Assembly: GCA_961205875.1 (NCBI GenBank)
Contig: OY540822.1
Coordinates: 2,501 to 66,500 of the forward strand
Length of the DNA stretch: 64,000 nt
Reading direction: 5' to 3'
Source of the DNA: Sialis fuliginosa
Taxonomy: Eukaryota; Arthropoda; Insecta; Megaloptera; Sialidae
Positions 12,610 to 24,659 of this stretch are shown here, piece by piece (within the stretch, counting starts at the first letter, position 1; each line of letters opens with the position of its first letter). The position numbers and the translations under genes are program-made. Under the pieces are notes generated by a model that had not been told where the DNA came from, made no database searches, and was given only the letters and a program-made list of their open reading frames with translations.

Positions 12610-15362
12610 CAGGATTACTGGTAATTCGATACATTTCTTTTAAGGCGTAATAGTAGAGATAACAAGTAACTATTTGAACCCAATATTGCCTTATACAAAT
12701 GTTAACCGTTACTGAGATATTTAGAATTTTAGAATTTTTCAAAAATATCCCAAATTTCAACTTTAAACTCATTTTTTTTTTTTTTAATACACAGTGTATT
12801 TTTTTATTTTGCTTCTGATACTTAGGCAATAGGCCGATACTTTATTAGAAACAACAAAATTAGTACAATTTACTTAAACTTCGACACAGGGCCTCGAAAC
12901 TCTTACACTTCGATATTTTTTATAAGTTTTTTTTTGTTTAAAATGGAAATTCTCCAAAAAAATCACTAACTAATTTAATGTACAAAGTCTTTTAAAAACT
13001 GCCTTATCTTTCTAGCTATCCAATGAGATACAAATGTTATTAAAAAAAACTCTCTACTTAGGAGGAATGAGTCTCAGAAACGAAACAGATCGCAAATTGT
13101 TAAAATAGCACGCGGGGGTTATTTACACAAACGTGTTGATTTTAACAAAATTAAACATACATCAGGTTTGAAAAAAATTACTTGTATTATTTTTATAAAT
13201 CCTGCTCAATTTGAGAACCTCTATTTCTTATGCAGGCTCTACATCTACGCCGTACTTCAGTCCTGGTGACTCTTGATGTCAGATTATTTCTAGCTATCCA
13301 ACGAAATAAAAATGTTTTAAATTTTTACGCATACAATAATAAAAACTACTATCACAGTTAGAGCATTAGGATATGGTAACTTTATATGAAAAGGATGAAG
13401 ATTTTCACTACGCTCACCATAGCGCTGGTGTAGCTGTATTTTGAATTTACCGCTGTCTGTATGCATGTGCAATAATGTGCATATTATTTGAAATTTTTAA
13501 TTGTTGTGATTTTGTGCAACAATTAAAATGTGTTTTCGTTTGTTTGTTTACTTATCTATGCTAGCATCAGTTTGTTTACGATTACTTCATTGCGCCCACG
13601 TAAGAATATTGTTAACTGAATTAAGTGAATCCTCGCGAATTTTTCCTTTTTTGCAATGGCGGAGAATCCACCAAGACGAGACGATGGCCCCCGACAATCA
13701 TTTACGAACGCAGAGTACGCAGACATCATGTTTGTGTATGGATTTTGTAATGGAAACGCCGCGGCTGCTCGTGCAGAATACATACGTAGATTCCCTAATC
13801 GTCGACAACCAAACGTAAGGGTATTTCCTAATACGTACAGACGAATCCATGAGTTGGGTACTACTCAACGATGCCAAAGTGATGCTGGTCGACCGCGTAT
13901 GTACGCCCCAGAAGACGAGGAAGACATTCTTGCACTTTTTCAAGAAGACCCTACGTTATCCACTAACATGGAAGCAAACCGCCTGGGTATTAGTCAATGG
14001 AAAGTGTGGTTCACACTGCACTCCCATAAACAGTATCCTTACCATTATACGCCTGTGCAAGTTATACATGAAGGTGATCCAGTACGACGATTAGATTTTT
14101 GTAGGTTTATGCTCCATACGGATGCCGAAGACCCATATTTTTTGAAACGGATTCTCTGGACAGATGAATCGAAGTTCGACCAAGATGGTATTACTAATTA
14201 CCACAATATTCATTTTTGGGCTCCCAAAGAAGATCAAAATCCCAACAAACAGAAAGAACGTGGGTCTCAGAGACGATTTTCATTGAATGTGTGGATGGGG
14301 ATAGTTAATGACTGCCTTATCGGACCGCACTTTTTGCCAAATAATTTAAACGGTGAAGCGTACAGTTTTTTTTTACGGGAGGAATTGTTTTTCTTGCTGG
14401 ATGACGTCCCGCTGTATACCAGAGAACATATGATTTACCAACACGATGGATGTCCAGCGCATTACCAGAGATCTGTGCGTCAGTGGCTGGACGAACATTT
14501 TCCAAATCGATGGATTGGCAGAGGCGGTCCAATTCCATGGCCAGCAAGGTGTCCAGACTTAACACCTGTGGATTTCCACATCTGGGGGCACATGAAGTCC
14601 TTAGTATACGACAATTTAAGAGGACCTGTATTATCGCAAGAAGTCTTAAGGCAGCGAATAATCGATGCAGCAAACCAGATTAGAAATAATCTGACATCAA
14701 GAGTCACCAGGACTGAAGTACGGCGTAGATGTAGAGCCTGCATAAGAAATAGAGGTTCTCAAATTGAGCAGGATTTATAAAAATAATACAAGTAATTTTT
14801 TTCAAACCTGATGTATGTTTAATTTTGTTAAAATCAACACGTTTGTGTAAATAACCCCCGCGTGCTATTTTAACAATTTGCGATCTGTTTCGTTTCTGAG
14901 ACTCATTCCTCCTAAGTAGAGAGTTTTTTTTAATAACATTTGTATCTCATTGGATAGCAAGAAAGATAAGGCAGTTTTTAAAAGACTTTGTACATTAAAT
15001 TAGTTAGTGATTTTTTTGGAGAATTTGCATTTTAAACAAAAAAAAACTTATAAAAAATATCGAAGTGTAAGAGTTTCGAGGTCCTGTGTCGAAGTTTAAG
15101 TAAATTGTACTAATTTTGTTGTTTCTAATAAAGTATCGGCCTATTGCCTAAGTATCAGAAGCAAAATAAAAAAATACACTGTGTATTAAAAAAAAAAAAA
15201 TGAGTTTAAAGTTGAAATTTGGGATATTTTTGAAAAATTCTAAAATTCTAAATATCTCAGTAACGGTTAACATTTGTATAAGGCAATATTGGGTTCAAAT
15301 GGTTACTTGTTATCTCTACTATTACGCCTTAAAAGAAATGTATCGAATTACCAGTAACCCTG
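12610..15362 (+). mobile_element. Complete Tc1/mariner-superfamily element with ~680-bp inverted arms
   Basis: The left arm 12610-13292 and right arm 14681-15362 are near-identical reverse complements. The element starts CAGGATTACTGG, ends CCAGTAACCCTG and is flanked by TA on both sides, as expected for the superfamily. It carries one transposase gene at 13656-14780. The right arm includes the last ~32 codons of that gene, so the left arm holds an inverted copy of the same coding end. The high similarity of the arms and the intact gene suggest recent activity. Confidence 0.9.
13656..14780 (+). CDS. DUF4817 / DDE-superfamily transposase
   Basis: An intact 374-residue protein. Residues ~14-65 (FTNAEYADIMFVYGFCNGNA onward) match the DUF4817 helix-turn-helix domain that binds element ends in many arthropod transposases. 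A DDE_3 catalytic domain follows. The acidic residues are visible as D170 in WTDESKF, D264 in QHDGCPAHY and the CPDLTPVDF motif (D301), close to the spacing of the Tc1/mariner superfamily. The start is the first ATG of the open frame, and no frameshift or stop interrupts it. The protein should cut and join the element ends in the nucleus. The C-terminal 32 residues are encoded within the right inverted arm, an unusual arrangement. Function beyond family assignment is inferred. Confidence 0.93.
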   Translation: MAENPPRRDDGPRQSFTNAEYADIMFVYGFCNGNAAAARAEYIRRFPNRRQPNVRVFPNTYRRIHELGTTQRCQSDAGRPRMYAPEDEEDILALFQEDPTLSTNMEANRLGISQWKVWFTLHSHKQYPYHYTPVQVIHEGDPVRRLDFCRFMLHTDAEDPYFLKRILWTDESKFDQDGITNYHNIHFWAPKEDQNPNKQKERGSQRRFSLNVWMGIVNDCLIGPHFLPNNLNGEAYSFFLREELFFLLDDVPLYTREHMIYQHDGCPAHYQRSVRQWLDEHFPNRWIGRGGPIPWPARCPDLTPVDFHIWGHMKSLVYDNLRGPVLSQEVLRQRIIDAANQIRNNLTSRVTRTEVRRRCRACIRNRGSQIEQDL

Positions 15363-15479
15363 TATATATATATATTAACGTATTGTAAATAAATTAGAAA
15401 TAAATGTTTCAAGTAAATATTTTTAATATGTTTTTATAAAATGGCAACAATCAAACCGCCCGATTGAAAAATTTAGTGT

Positions 15480-15735
15480 TGTAGTATTTCGATGTGTTAA
15501 CAGAAATTCATAAACCTAACCTAACTGAAACTAACCAACCTCACCCGGACTACTCAAACTTAAACTGTATTCGTATAACGCAGCTAAATGTGGCCAGTCG
15601 CTTTATAAAATGCGTATGATTTATAAAAGTTGGTAACCCTGATCTAGTTACGCATGCGCGTCAACTCTATTCTGAATAACTATATACGTGATTTTTCACA
15701 AATCTGTCAGGGGTATTAGCCCAATCAAATGACGG
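15480..15735. repeat. MITE copy with internal CCTAACCTAAC
   Basis: Contains CCTAACCTAAC at 15515-15525 and ends near GCATGCGCGTCAACTCTATT. Related sequences occur at 19350-19665 and 21775-22100 (inside the 2.2-kb elements) and at 52160-52390. Each has the phrase for 'actctattctgaa' and a short telomere-like stretch. Confidence 0.55.
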
Positions 15736-15776
15736 TACGCAAAATTCAACAACTGTCACCAAATATATTTATTTAC

Positions 15777-15886
15777 CTTGGTGTTTTCTTCACTCACGTA
15801 GTTTGTATTATGCATACGCTCAGTAAGACTTAGATAGCAGTGCAGCGCTTCCTCAGTTACGTTCAAAGCTTGTCATTCTCATAGTC
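15777..15886 (-). pseudogene. Exon-like fragment, copy B (unknown gene)
   Basis: On the minus strand this 110-base stretch is preceded by a pyrimidine-rich acceptor-like TTTTGTTTTCAG and followed by a donor-like GGTAAATAAAT. Its sequence resembles copies at 9290-9440 and 23733-23840 but has stops in the frame used by copy A. The flanking intron-like sequence to 15975 is shared with copy C. It looks like a dead exon of an unidentified gene. Confidence 0.4.
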
Positions 15887-15975
15887 CTGAAAACAAAACA
15901 ATTTATTATAACAATTTCAGATTAAAAAACAATTTACCAGCACAGAAGTGAATGCCATTAAACATTAAGTAAAAA

Positions 15976-18080
15976 TGACATTCTTTCGTAATATAAATTA
16001 AAAAAATGAATTTCACAAATGCATTAGTGACTAGTGTTTATTAGTTGCAATTAGTTGTTGTTCTGTGGTACTAAGTAAATACAGGTATTAAGTTTTCACT
16101 GATTGAAAAAATTAAATAAATACTGACCTTATTTGGAAGCTCATAACATGTTCTTAATGCATTTAACAATTTGATACACATGTAATAACATGTAATAACA
16201 TGAAGATCACATGAAGATCGCATTATTTTCAAACACTGATATAAATTTGTAGGTTAAAATTTTGGCGCGTTTCTAGATTTTAATTATCGTAAATTATCAC
16301 AAAACGAAGCATTTTCAACATAAAATACATTTAATCACAAACAATAGTTTATAACACAAATACTACAAATGTCTATTAATCCTCGTTTCAAGTGCATTCG
16401 ATATAAATTTAATAGAACGTCCAAGAGAAAGCGTCGTCGTCCATATTCGCCATATTACATATATTGTTCTGACCAGTTCTGACGTCCCGGCTATCTTGGC
16501 GTCATCTAGTGTATATTGTATGAACTATATGTACTTATAGTTCATACAACATACACTAGATGGCACCACTAGGGCGCGTATTTTAAAATTTACTAATTTA
16601 TGTAATTTCAATTAATTACTTAATTACTGCTGTGTTATCTTTGAAAAATATATTTCAATACGATTTTTGACTTAACTCTACAGTAATTTAATTACTTTCC
16701 ACATTTATTTTATTGATAATATTTTTTTAACGTTTGACATTTAAAAGCAATGTGCAGCTAAAATGTAAGTGTGTTTACTTATATTTTGATGGTATTTTCA
16801 GTTTTATGTTTTGTATTTTCACTGATGTTTTTAATAATAATTTACAATCCCAGTGCTTGTTTGTAATCTAAACTCGTAAGTTTGAGTAAACTCTCATCTG
16901 TAAATGCAATCGTGTGTGATAAATTACAATAAATAAAATCATGAAAATCCCGCCAAATTTTGGGGCTACATTTTTCTTAATTTACACGTTTATTATGTAT
17001 TGATCAATAAAAATAGCGTGTTCTCCACACAATTAAATAAGTGTATTAAACTGTAGAATATTTGCAAATGTGCATATTTAATAATTTTAATTAATATTCT
17101 CAAAAAACATTCACATACGAACGTCATATTTGAGGTTAGTAGGTATTTATTCAATTTTATAATTCAATCGAAACATAATATACATTGATTTTACATTAAT
17201 TACTTTCATTTTCTTAATTTATATTTAATTTATTATTATATTATGTGAATGTCATATATTATTAATTATTGTGTAAATCTCTTGTTTGTTCTACAATTTA
17301 ACGATACTATAGTGTTTAATAATAAGTTGTTTATGCTCTGTTCTATTTTCAGTATTGTCTGGATAAAATATCATCATTCTGCTGTAGTGAGTGAGCTTTT
17401 ATACTTTTAACGTTGTTGCAACTTGAATGTTCTTTGTGACAATTTCGTGTAGGATATATTATAAAGATGCAAGTAGTTAATCGCTCACTGCCTTTGGTGT
17501 AAAATCTGTTGATACAGCGAGACTGGACATTTAATGGTTAGAATTTCAATTATCCGTTTATGTACATAATTTGAATGGTTAACGGAGGTGCTTCTGTGCT
17601 TGTAAATGCTGTTATAAGATCGTGTTTTAATAAATAGATCTGGCCTAGACTTGCAGAGGTTGACACTGCGGTGATATGTTCTTACAAATACGTTTGATAT
17701 TTAAATATTAAATAAATTATGTTTAATTTCATTTAAGTTTGCTGCGGTTGCCGTGGTTTTTGACAGTAAAATGCACGATTCGTACCGTTAAAACCCCGGC
17801 AACCACTGCAAACTTTATTTAGTAATTCTATTCAGTTCTATACGGTAACTGTTCTTCATCGGACACGAGTTCTTCATCTATATTCGAATCCAACAATTGA
17901 GATATCCCCGAAACTAGGCGATGTGATAAAGTGATCGGAAGTCGTTCTAGCATCTATTGCTAATGTTGACAAAAGATTATAGTACAGCAAAGAACCAACA
18001 ACAAAACCTAAATTGATAACAGTCAATTCAGAAGAAGTTATGTCATGGAATTACATTGATGATTATCAGATGAATAATAT
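15976..18080. other. AT-rich sequence with two short hairpins, no gene
   Basis: I see no coding region. Two clear foldbacks are present: 16502-16562, where CATCTAGTGTATATTGTATG pairs with its complement, and 17735-17813, where AAGTTTGCTGCGGTTGCCG pairs with CGGCAACCACTGCAAACTT imperfectly. Both are MITE-like. Confidence 0.6.
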
Positions 18081-20299
18081 CCCAGTAATCGAAAAAGTAA
18101 TCAAACAGAATCATATTTTGACGTTTCATTCCGGAATCTGTTAAATTCCGTAATCAAATTTAATAATGTCAATCTGTTTAATTACGATTTAATACGATCA
18201 AGCGGTCTGAAGATGTTTGCAGTACTACCAATCCATGATACAATTTACCAATACACATTGCCAACCTTTCTTTTAACTGTAAATTTTGATTCCGATTTAG
18301 TTCGAATGATTACGTTGATTCCGTATCGTTCCGGTAAACGACATTCAGTTTGAAAATATTCAATACGTATTATTACGTTCGGTGTTTTGAATCCGGTTTA
18401 TTATGTTTTAAGGAATTCAGATTGGAGGTTTCGAATACGGATCATTATGGTTCTCAACTATGTTCGTTTTAATACGTTTTTTGGAACTGAATCGTAATTA
18501 AACAAATTCAGTTTACTGAATGTCAGCACTAAATGAATACGGTTTATAACGAAAGATTCAGTTACTATAAAAATTAGATATTATCATTGTAATTTTCAAA
18601 ACGTAGCATTTGAACGGTAATTTAATAGTTTACATCACCTTTTTTTATTATATCACGGGGATGACATGATAAAATTTGAGTCGTTTGGCATATAAGAGGT
18701 AATAGAGTGTTTTGCAAAATAGTACAACATTGATACAATTGAAGACGCCATTTGTTTTTTTTTGTTTTCTTAAAATGACGCAATTACTTAATGTCGACAC
18801 GTATTATGAGTTTACTCGATTTTAAAACTATATTGAACCAAAGTTTCGACAAAAATGTGACGAGAAACTGGAAACTGTGGTCACAGAAGTTTGAAAATTG
18901 AAATATTCCGTTCTAATTGGTTATGATTGACTATTACAGAACTTTCGAATACAAGAAAAATGAAGGTATCTCTCTTATTTTCAATATATTATAAAAGGTA
19001 AAGGGCTATGGAATTTTTTATAACAATAATATGTACATAATTTTATTTAGATAATTAATTTTCAACAAATAAATGTTTTTTTAGTTTCCAATCTGACAGA
19101 AAATAAGAAGTGATTATTGAAATTTAGATATTAATAATACATGAAGAATGTCAGTTGAATTTTTGACGGAGTCCAGTAGTTTGAGAGCTAAAAAGAGTAC
19201 ATCGAGCGTATTCCAAGATTAATTATTAACCTTTAGCTAGTGAAACGAACAGGTGCCGTCTGTGAAAGTGATAATTTTAAGGACAAAAAAAACGTTATTC
19301 TAACAAAATATCTTGAAACTATTAATGTAACTTGAATGTCTGGCTAATACGGAGTGTATGGATGTCCACTGTCAGATTTATCAATAATCACGTAAATAAT
19401 TATTCAGAATAGAGTTGATGCTCTAATAATATACATGTTAACTGTCCTTGGTTAGAGTTGATTAGTTTTTGTTAGGTTCGGTTAGGTTAAAAACGGAGAA
19501 TCAATCTCCGCCACAACGAACTGTTTTAAAATAATTTTATCAATTAAAATAAATATGAAGGTAAAAATGTTCTAGTCATGCATGCGCATAAACTCTATTC
19601 TAAATTACTATATACATAATTTTTAACAATTCTGACAGGGGACACCCATACACTCCGTATTTACCGAACGTCTAAGTATTATTTTTGCTAAATTGTTAAC
19701 AGAAAAATTTTAAGAAAAAAAAGCTTACTAAAAAATCAGTTGATCGCAGTATTAAAATATGATTAATTGCGCATGACTATTTCAAAGCACAAAACAGTAC
19801 CAAATCAAATATTAGGTATCATTTCAACTTATTTTTATATAATTTACAAGTAAAAACAGTTTAAAAACCACTAATTTTTGTTTTGCATGCATGCTCGCTC
19901 GATATATCAATGCTAATATATCTATCCTTGTTTACATAACCTATAAAAAAAATGTCAATATATGTATTAAATGATGTGAATATTATGTATTTATTGTTGT
20001 TTTTTTGTAAAATATTATATTGAATGTGTATTTATTGTATAAAATAAATTTCAGGTGAAATTATTTAAATAAATATTAATTTTATCACGCGTCAATTACA
20101 TCCATAGACTTATATTTGTACCCGCGTCATTTGCAACCATAGACTTATATTTGTATCGTATTTCCTGAATCCGGTAATATTCGTTTTAGTTCGGTTAGTT
20201 TGATTTCTCATTCCGTATTAATACAAAAAATGGAATTCAGATTCCGGAATAAAACAGAATGGTATTTCATTCCGTTTGATTACTTTTTCGATTACTGGG
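18081..20299. mobile_element. 2.2-kb inverted-repeat element, copy 1
   Basis: Begins CCCAGTAATCGAAAAAGTAA and ends with the reverse complement. The terminal repeat is perfect for about 26 bp, then diverges. A nearly identical element in the same orientation lies at 20495-22726. No transposase is recognisable, so it is non-autonomous and of uncertain superfamily. Contains a nested MITE-like inverted repeat at 19350-19665. Confidence 0.85.
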
Positions 20300-20494
20300 A
20301 TAACACTCCAATGAGGAAAAGATTGAACTGGAAGTGATTTTTATTCAGTAAGTTTTTAATTATATTGCATACTAAGTGAATAATATTTGGGTTAGTTATA
20401 AAATGTTTCTTATTTAATCTGTTATCGTAATTACTTGTGTCCAGGGTTGCCAGATTTCTCAAATGCTCTGGCGGGACATAGTCTGGGGGGGGTA

Positions 20495-22726
20495 CCCAGT
20501 AATCGAAAAAGTAATCAAACAGAATCATATTTTGACGTTTCATTCCGGAATCTGTTAAATTCCGTAATCAAATGTAACAATTTCAATCTGTTTAATTATG
20601 ATTTAATACGATCAAGCGGTCTGAAGATGTTTGCAGTACTACCAATCCATGATACAATTTACCAATACACATTGCCAACCTTTCTTTTAACTGTAAATTT
20701 TGATTCCGATTTAGTTCGAATGATTACGTTGAATCCGTATCGTTCCGGTAAACGACATTCAGTTTGAAAATATTCAATACGTATTATTACGTTCGGTGTT
20801 TTGAATCCGGTTTATTATGTTTTAAGGAATTCAGATTGGAGGTTTCGAATACGGATCATTATGGTTCTCAACTATGTTCGTTTTAATACGTTTTTTGGAA
20901 CTGAATCGTAATTAAACAAATTCAGTTTACTGAATGTCAGCACTAAATGAATACGGTTAATAACGAAATGATATTATCATTGTAATTTTCAAAACGTAGC
21001 ATTTGAACGTTAATTTAATAGTTTACATCACCTTTTTTTTTATTATATCACGGGGATGACATGATAAAATTTGAGTCGTTTGGCATATAAGAGGTAATAG
21101 AGTGTTTTGCAAAATAGTACAACATTGATACAATTGAAGACGCCATTTACTTTTTCTGTTTTCTTAAAATGACGCAATTACTTAATGTCGACACGTATTA
21201 TCCGTATTATACTCTGTAAATAGTGTTAAAAAATAATTATGAGTTTACTCGATTTTAAAACTATATTGAACTAAAGTTTCGACAAAAATGTGACGAGAAA
21301 CTGGAAACTGTGGTCACAGAACTTTGAAAATTGAAATATTCCGTTCTACTTGGTTATGATTGACTATTACAGAACTTTCGAATACAAGAAAAATGAAGAT
21401 ATCTCTCTTATTTTCAATATATTATAAAAGGTAAAGGGCTATGGAATTTTTTATAACAATAATATGTACATAATTTTATTTAGATAATTAATTTTCAACA
21501 AATAAATGTTTTTTTAGTTTCCAATCTGACAAAGAAAATAAGAAGTGATTATTGAAATTTATATATTAATAACACATGAAGAATGTCAGTTGAATTTTTG
21601 ACGGAGTCCAGTAGTTTGAGAGCAGAAAACAGTACATCGAGCGTAGTCCACGATTAATTATTAATCTTTAACTAGTGAAACGAACAGGTGCCGTCTGTGA
21701 AAGTGATAATTTTAAGGACAAAAAAACGTTATTCTAACAAAATATCTTGAAACTATTAATATAACTTGAATGTCTGGCTAATACGGAGTGTATGGGTGTC
21801 CGCTGTCAGATTTATCAATAATCACGTAAATAATTATTCAGAATAGAGTTGATGCTCTAATAATATACATGTTAACTGTCCTTGGTTAGAGTTGATTAGC
21901 TTTTATTAGGTTCGGTTAGGTTAAAAACGGAGAATCAATCTCGGCCACAACAAACTGTTTTAAAATAATTTTATCAATTAAAATAAACATGACGGTAAAA
22001 ATGTTCTAGTCATGCATGCGCATAAACTTTATTCTAAATTACTATATATGTAATTTTTAACAATTCTGACAGGGGACACGCATACACTCCGTATTTACCG
22101 AACGTCTAAGTATTATTTTTTACTAAATTGTTAACAGAAAAATTTTAAGAAAAAAAAGCTTACTAAAAAATCAGTTGATCGTATTAAAATATGATTAATT
22201 GCGCATGACTATTTCAAAGCACAAAACAGTACCAAATCAAATATTAGGTATCATTTCAACTTATTTTTATATAATTTACAAGTAAAAACAGTTTAAAAAC
22301 CACTAATTTTTGTTTTGCACCCATGCTCGATATATCAATGCTAATATATCTATCCTTGTTTACATAACCTATAAAAAAATGTCAATATATGTATTAAATG
22401 ATGTGAATATTATGTATTTATTGTTGTTTTTTTGTAAAATATTATATTGAATGTGTATTTATTGTATAAAATAAATTTCAGGTGAAATTATTTAAATAAA
22501 TATTAATTTTATCACGCGTCAATTACACCCATAGACTTATATTTGTACTCGCGTCATTTGCACCCATAGACTTATATTTGTATCGTATTTCCTGAATCCG
22601 GTAATATTCGTTTTAGTTCGGTTAGTTTGATTTCTCATTCCGTATTAATACAAAAAATGGAATTCAGATTCCGGAATAAAACAGAATGGTATTTCATTCT
22701 GTTTGATTACTTTTTCGATTACTGGG
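20495..22726. mobile_element. 2.2-kb inverted-repeat element, copy 2 (nested in hAT)
   Basis: Same ends and contents as the element at 18081-20299, with few differences, which implies recent movement or duplication. It is flanked by GTA and TAG, consistent with a TA target. It lies inside the hAT element at 20442-23580. No coding region. Confidence 0.87.
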
Positions 22727-23257
22727 TAGTTATTTTAGATTGCAAAAAAAAACATTTTTTTATTTTTTACAATACAAATAAATTCATACATAATATAATA
22801 AAACATAAATATTGTGGTAAGTTAATTTCATCAAGATGAATTTTTAAAAATCACAATGAGTTAGTAAACGCAAATATTTAATGTTTAATTAATACGCATG
22901 CTGTTCATTATTGTAGAAAATTTTGGAAACAGATAATTACAGATACTACAATTGTTAAATTGTACTTTTTATGAGATTTTTTGAAATTATAGGTACTGTA
23001 CGTTTTATTAGAAGGATTTATTGTACACAATTTTATGACTGGGCACTGGGCAGTGCAAATTTATGATTCTACCTAATATATCATAAAATGTTTGCCAAAT
23101 GTATATTTCGTTTGATAATTTTAAGATGTAAAAAACATCTGTATTTTATGGACGCCTGAGTTATGACAAAAAATTCAAAATAAAGATTTGCGCATTCTGC
23201 ATTCAAATAATGCACTGAAGTAGCGCTCGCTCAGCCGGTCAAATGCATGCGTACTAG

Positions 23258-23455
23258 CATAGACATAGAGGAATGGACAGTGCATTCTGTATTAACTCAA
23301 TGGTGTAACATCTGTTCAAAAAAGGAGAGAGAGATGCAGTGTAGTTTGGAACATAGACATAGAGTTACACAGTTATTCCATACCTGTTTCTATCTCTTTC
23401 TTTTGACACGGTTCTGTGTTCGAGTCAGATGCCTGGTCCATTCTCTATGTCTATG
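23258..23455. mobile_element. 198-bp hAT-like MITE nested in the same hAT
   Basis: Termini CATAGACATAGAGGAATGG and CCATTCTCTATGTCTATG are inverted repeats. The element is flanked by the 8-bp duplication CGTACTAG (23250-23257 and 23456-23463). No coding potential. Confidence 0.85.
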
Positions 23456-23674
23456 CGTACTAGAATCATTACGGTGTCGAATGATGTTTAAGCGGGACAT
23501 TTGAATTTTTGAGCGGGACGCGGGACAAGCTATCCTGTAGCGGGACTGTCCCGCTCCAGGCGGGACGTCTGGGAACCCTGCTTGTGTCACTGGTTGCACA
23601 AAATGCAGGTCATTAAGTAATTATGTTGGACGAGTATTTGGAATTATACTTCCTGTGCTTATTATTATAAGTTA

Positions 23675-23870
23675 ATGGCATTGACTTCCGTGCTGGTAAA
23701 TTGTTTTAAATCTGCAATTGTTCTGTTTTCAGAATTACGAGAATGACCAGCTTTTGAATGCAATTCTGGAATCGCTGTATTGCTATCCAAGTCAGAATAT
23801 AGACCAGCTTGAGCATAACCTAAAATCTAAGACAATAGATATTACTTTAAATAATTGATAAATAGAGTAC
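23675..23870 (+). pseudogene. Exon-like fragment, copy C (unknown gene)
   Basis: A polypyrimidine tract and acceptor (TTCTGTTTTCAG, ending at 23732) are followed by a frame reading NYENDQLLNAILESLYCYPS, with a stop near 23860. It parallels copies A and B on the other strand. The upstream intron-like sequence (GGCATTGACTTCCGTGCTGG) also matches copy B. No gene identity can be given. Confidence 0.4.
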
Positions 23871-24077
23871 ATTTGGTAAGTTTGACATTTAAGTTAAACT
23901 GTGATTGATTTAACAAATAACACATCAAGAACAAAACAATGTGTTACGTGAACTGATGCAATTTACATTTCAGGTATTTATATATTTGTTTTAAATGGAA
24001 GAAATACAAGTGAATTGGTGATTTGTGAGTGATGGTGCTTTAGCGATGCCTGCGGTAGGCTGTGCTATATTCCAGAG

Positions 24078-24085
24078 TATAAAAG
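24078..24085 (+). promoter_or_regulatory. TATA-like box upstream of H2A-1
   Basis: TATAAAAG lies about 150 bp before the H2A-1 start codon, farther than the 90-100 bp seen at the other H2A copies. A degenerate ATTATATCC at about 24145, nearer the conserved start region ATCAGACGTA, is the alternative. A splice-donor-like CCGGTAAGTG at about 24121 lies between them. Confidence 0.5.
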
Positions 24086-24127
24086 AGTTCTGAAATGCTT
24101 CTTCATGATTCAACAAACGACCGGTAA

Positions 24128-24595
<468 letters not shown>

Positions 24596-24627
24596 ATGAT
24601 AATTACAAAGAAATAAGAAACAAAAAC

Positions 24628-24643
24628 GGTCCCTCATGGGACC
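24628..24643 (+). terminator. Histone 3' stem-loop, H2A-1
   Basis: GGTCCCTCATGGGACC: 6-bp stem with a 4-base loop, the processing signal of replication-dependent histone mRNA. A purine-rich downstream element (AGAGTTAGAAA) follows about 15 bases later, as expected for U7 snRNA pairing. Confidence 0.93.
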
Positions 24644-24659
24644 AAATTTATATTAAATT

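Larger units (their letters stand above)
20442..23580. mobile_element. hAT-type element carrying nested insertions
   Basis: The outer ends are CAGGGTTGCCAGA and TCTGGGAACCCTG, imperfect inverted repeats. They are flanked by a perfect 8-bp duplication CTTGTGTC (20434-20441 and 23581-23588), the hallmark of hAT elements. Removing the nested 2.2-kb element leaves about 0.9 kb, with no transposase, so it is non-autonomous. Confidence 0.88.

Noticed and set aside
12575-12829. Reading frames 12575-12829 and 15200-15388
   Set aside because: They are the same sequence in the two inverted arms of the transposon and have no recognisable protein.
13528-13818. Short frames overlapping the transposase on both strands
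   Set aside because: They are shadows of the 374-residue transposase gene.
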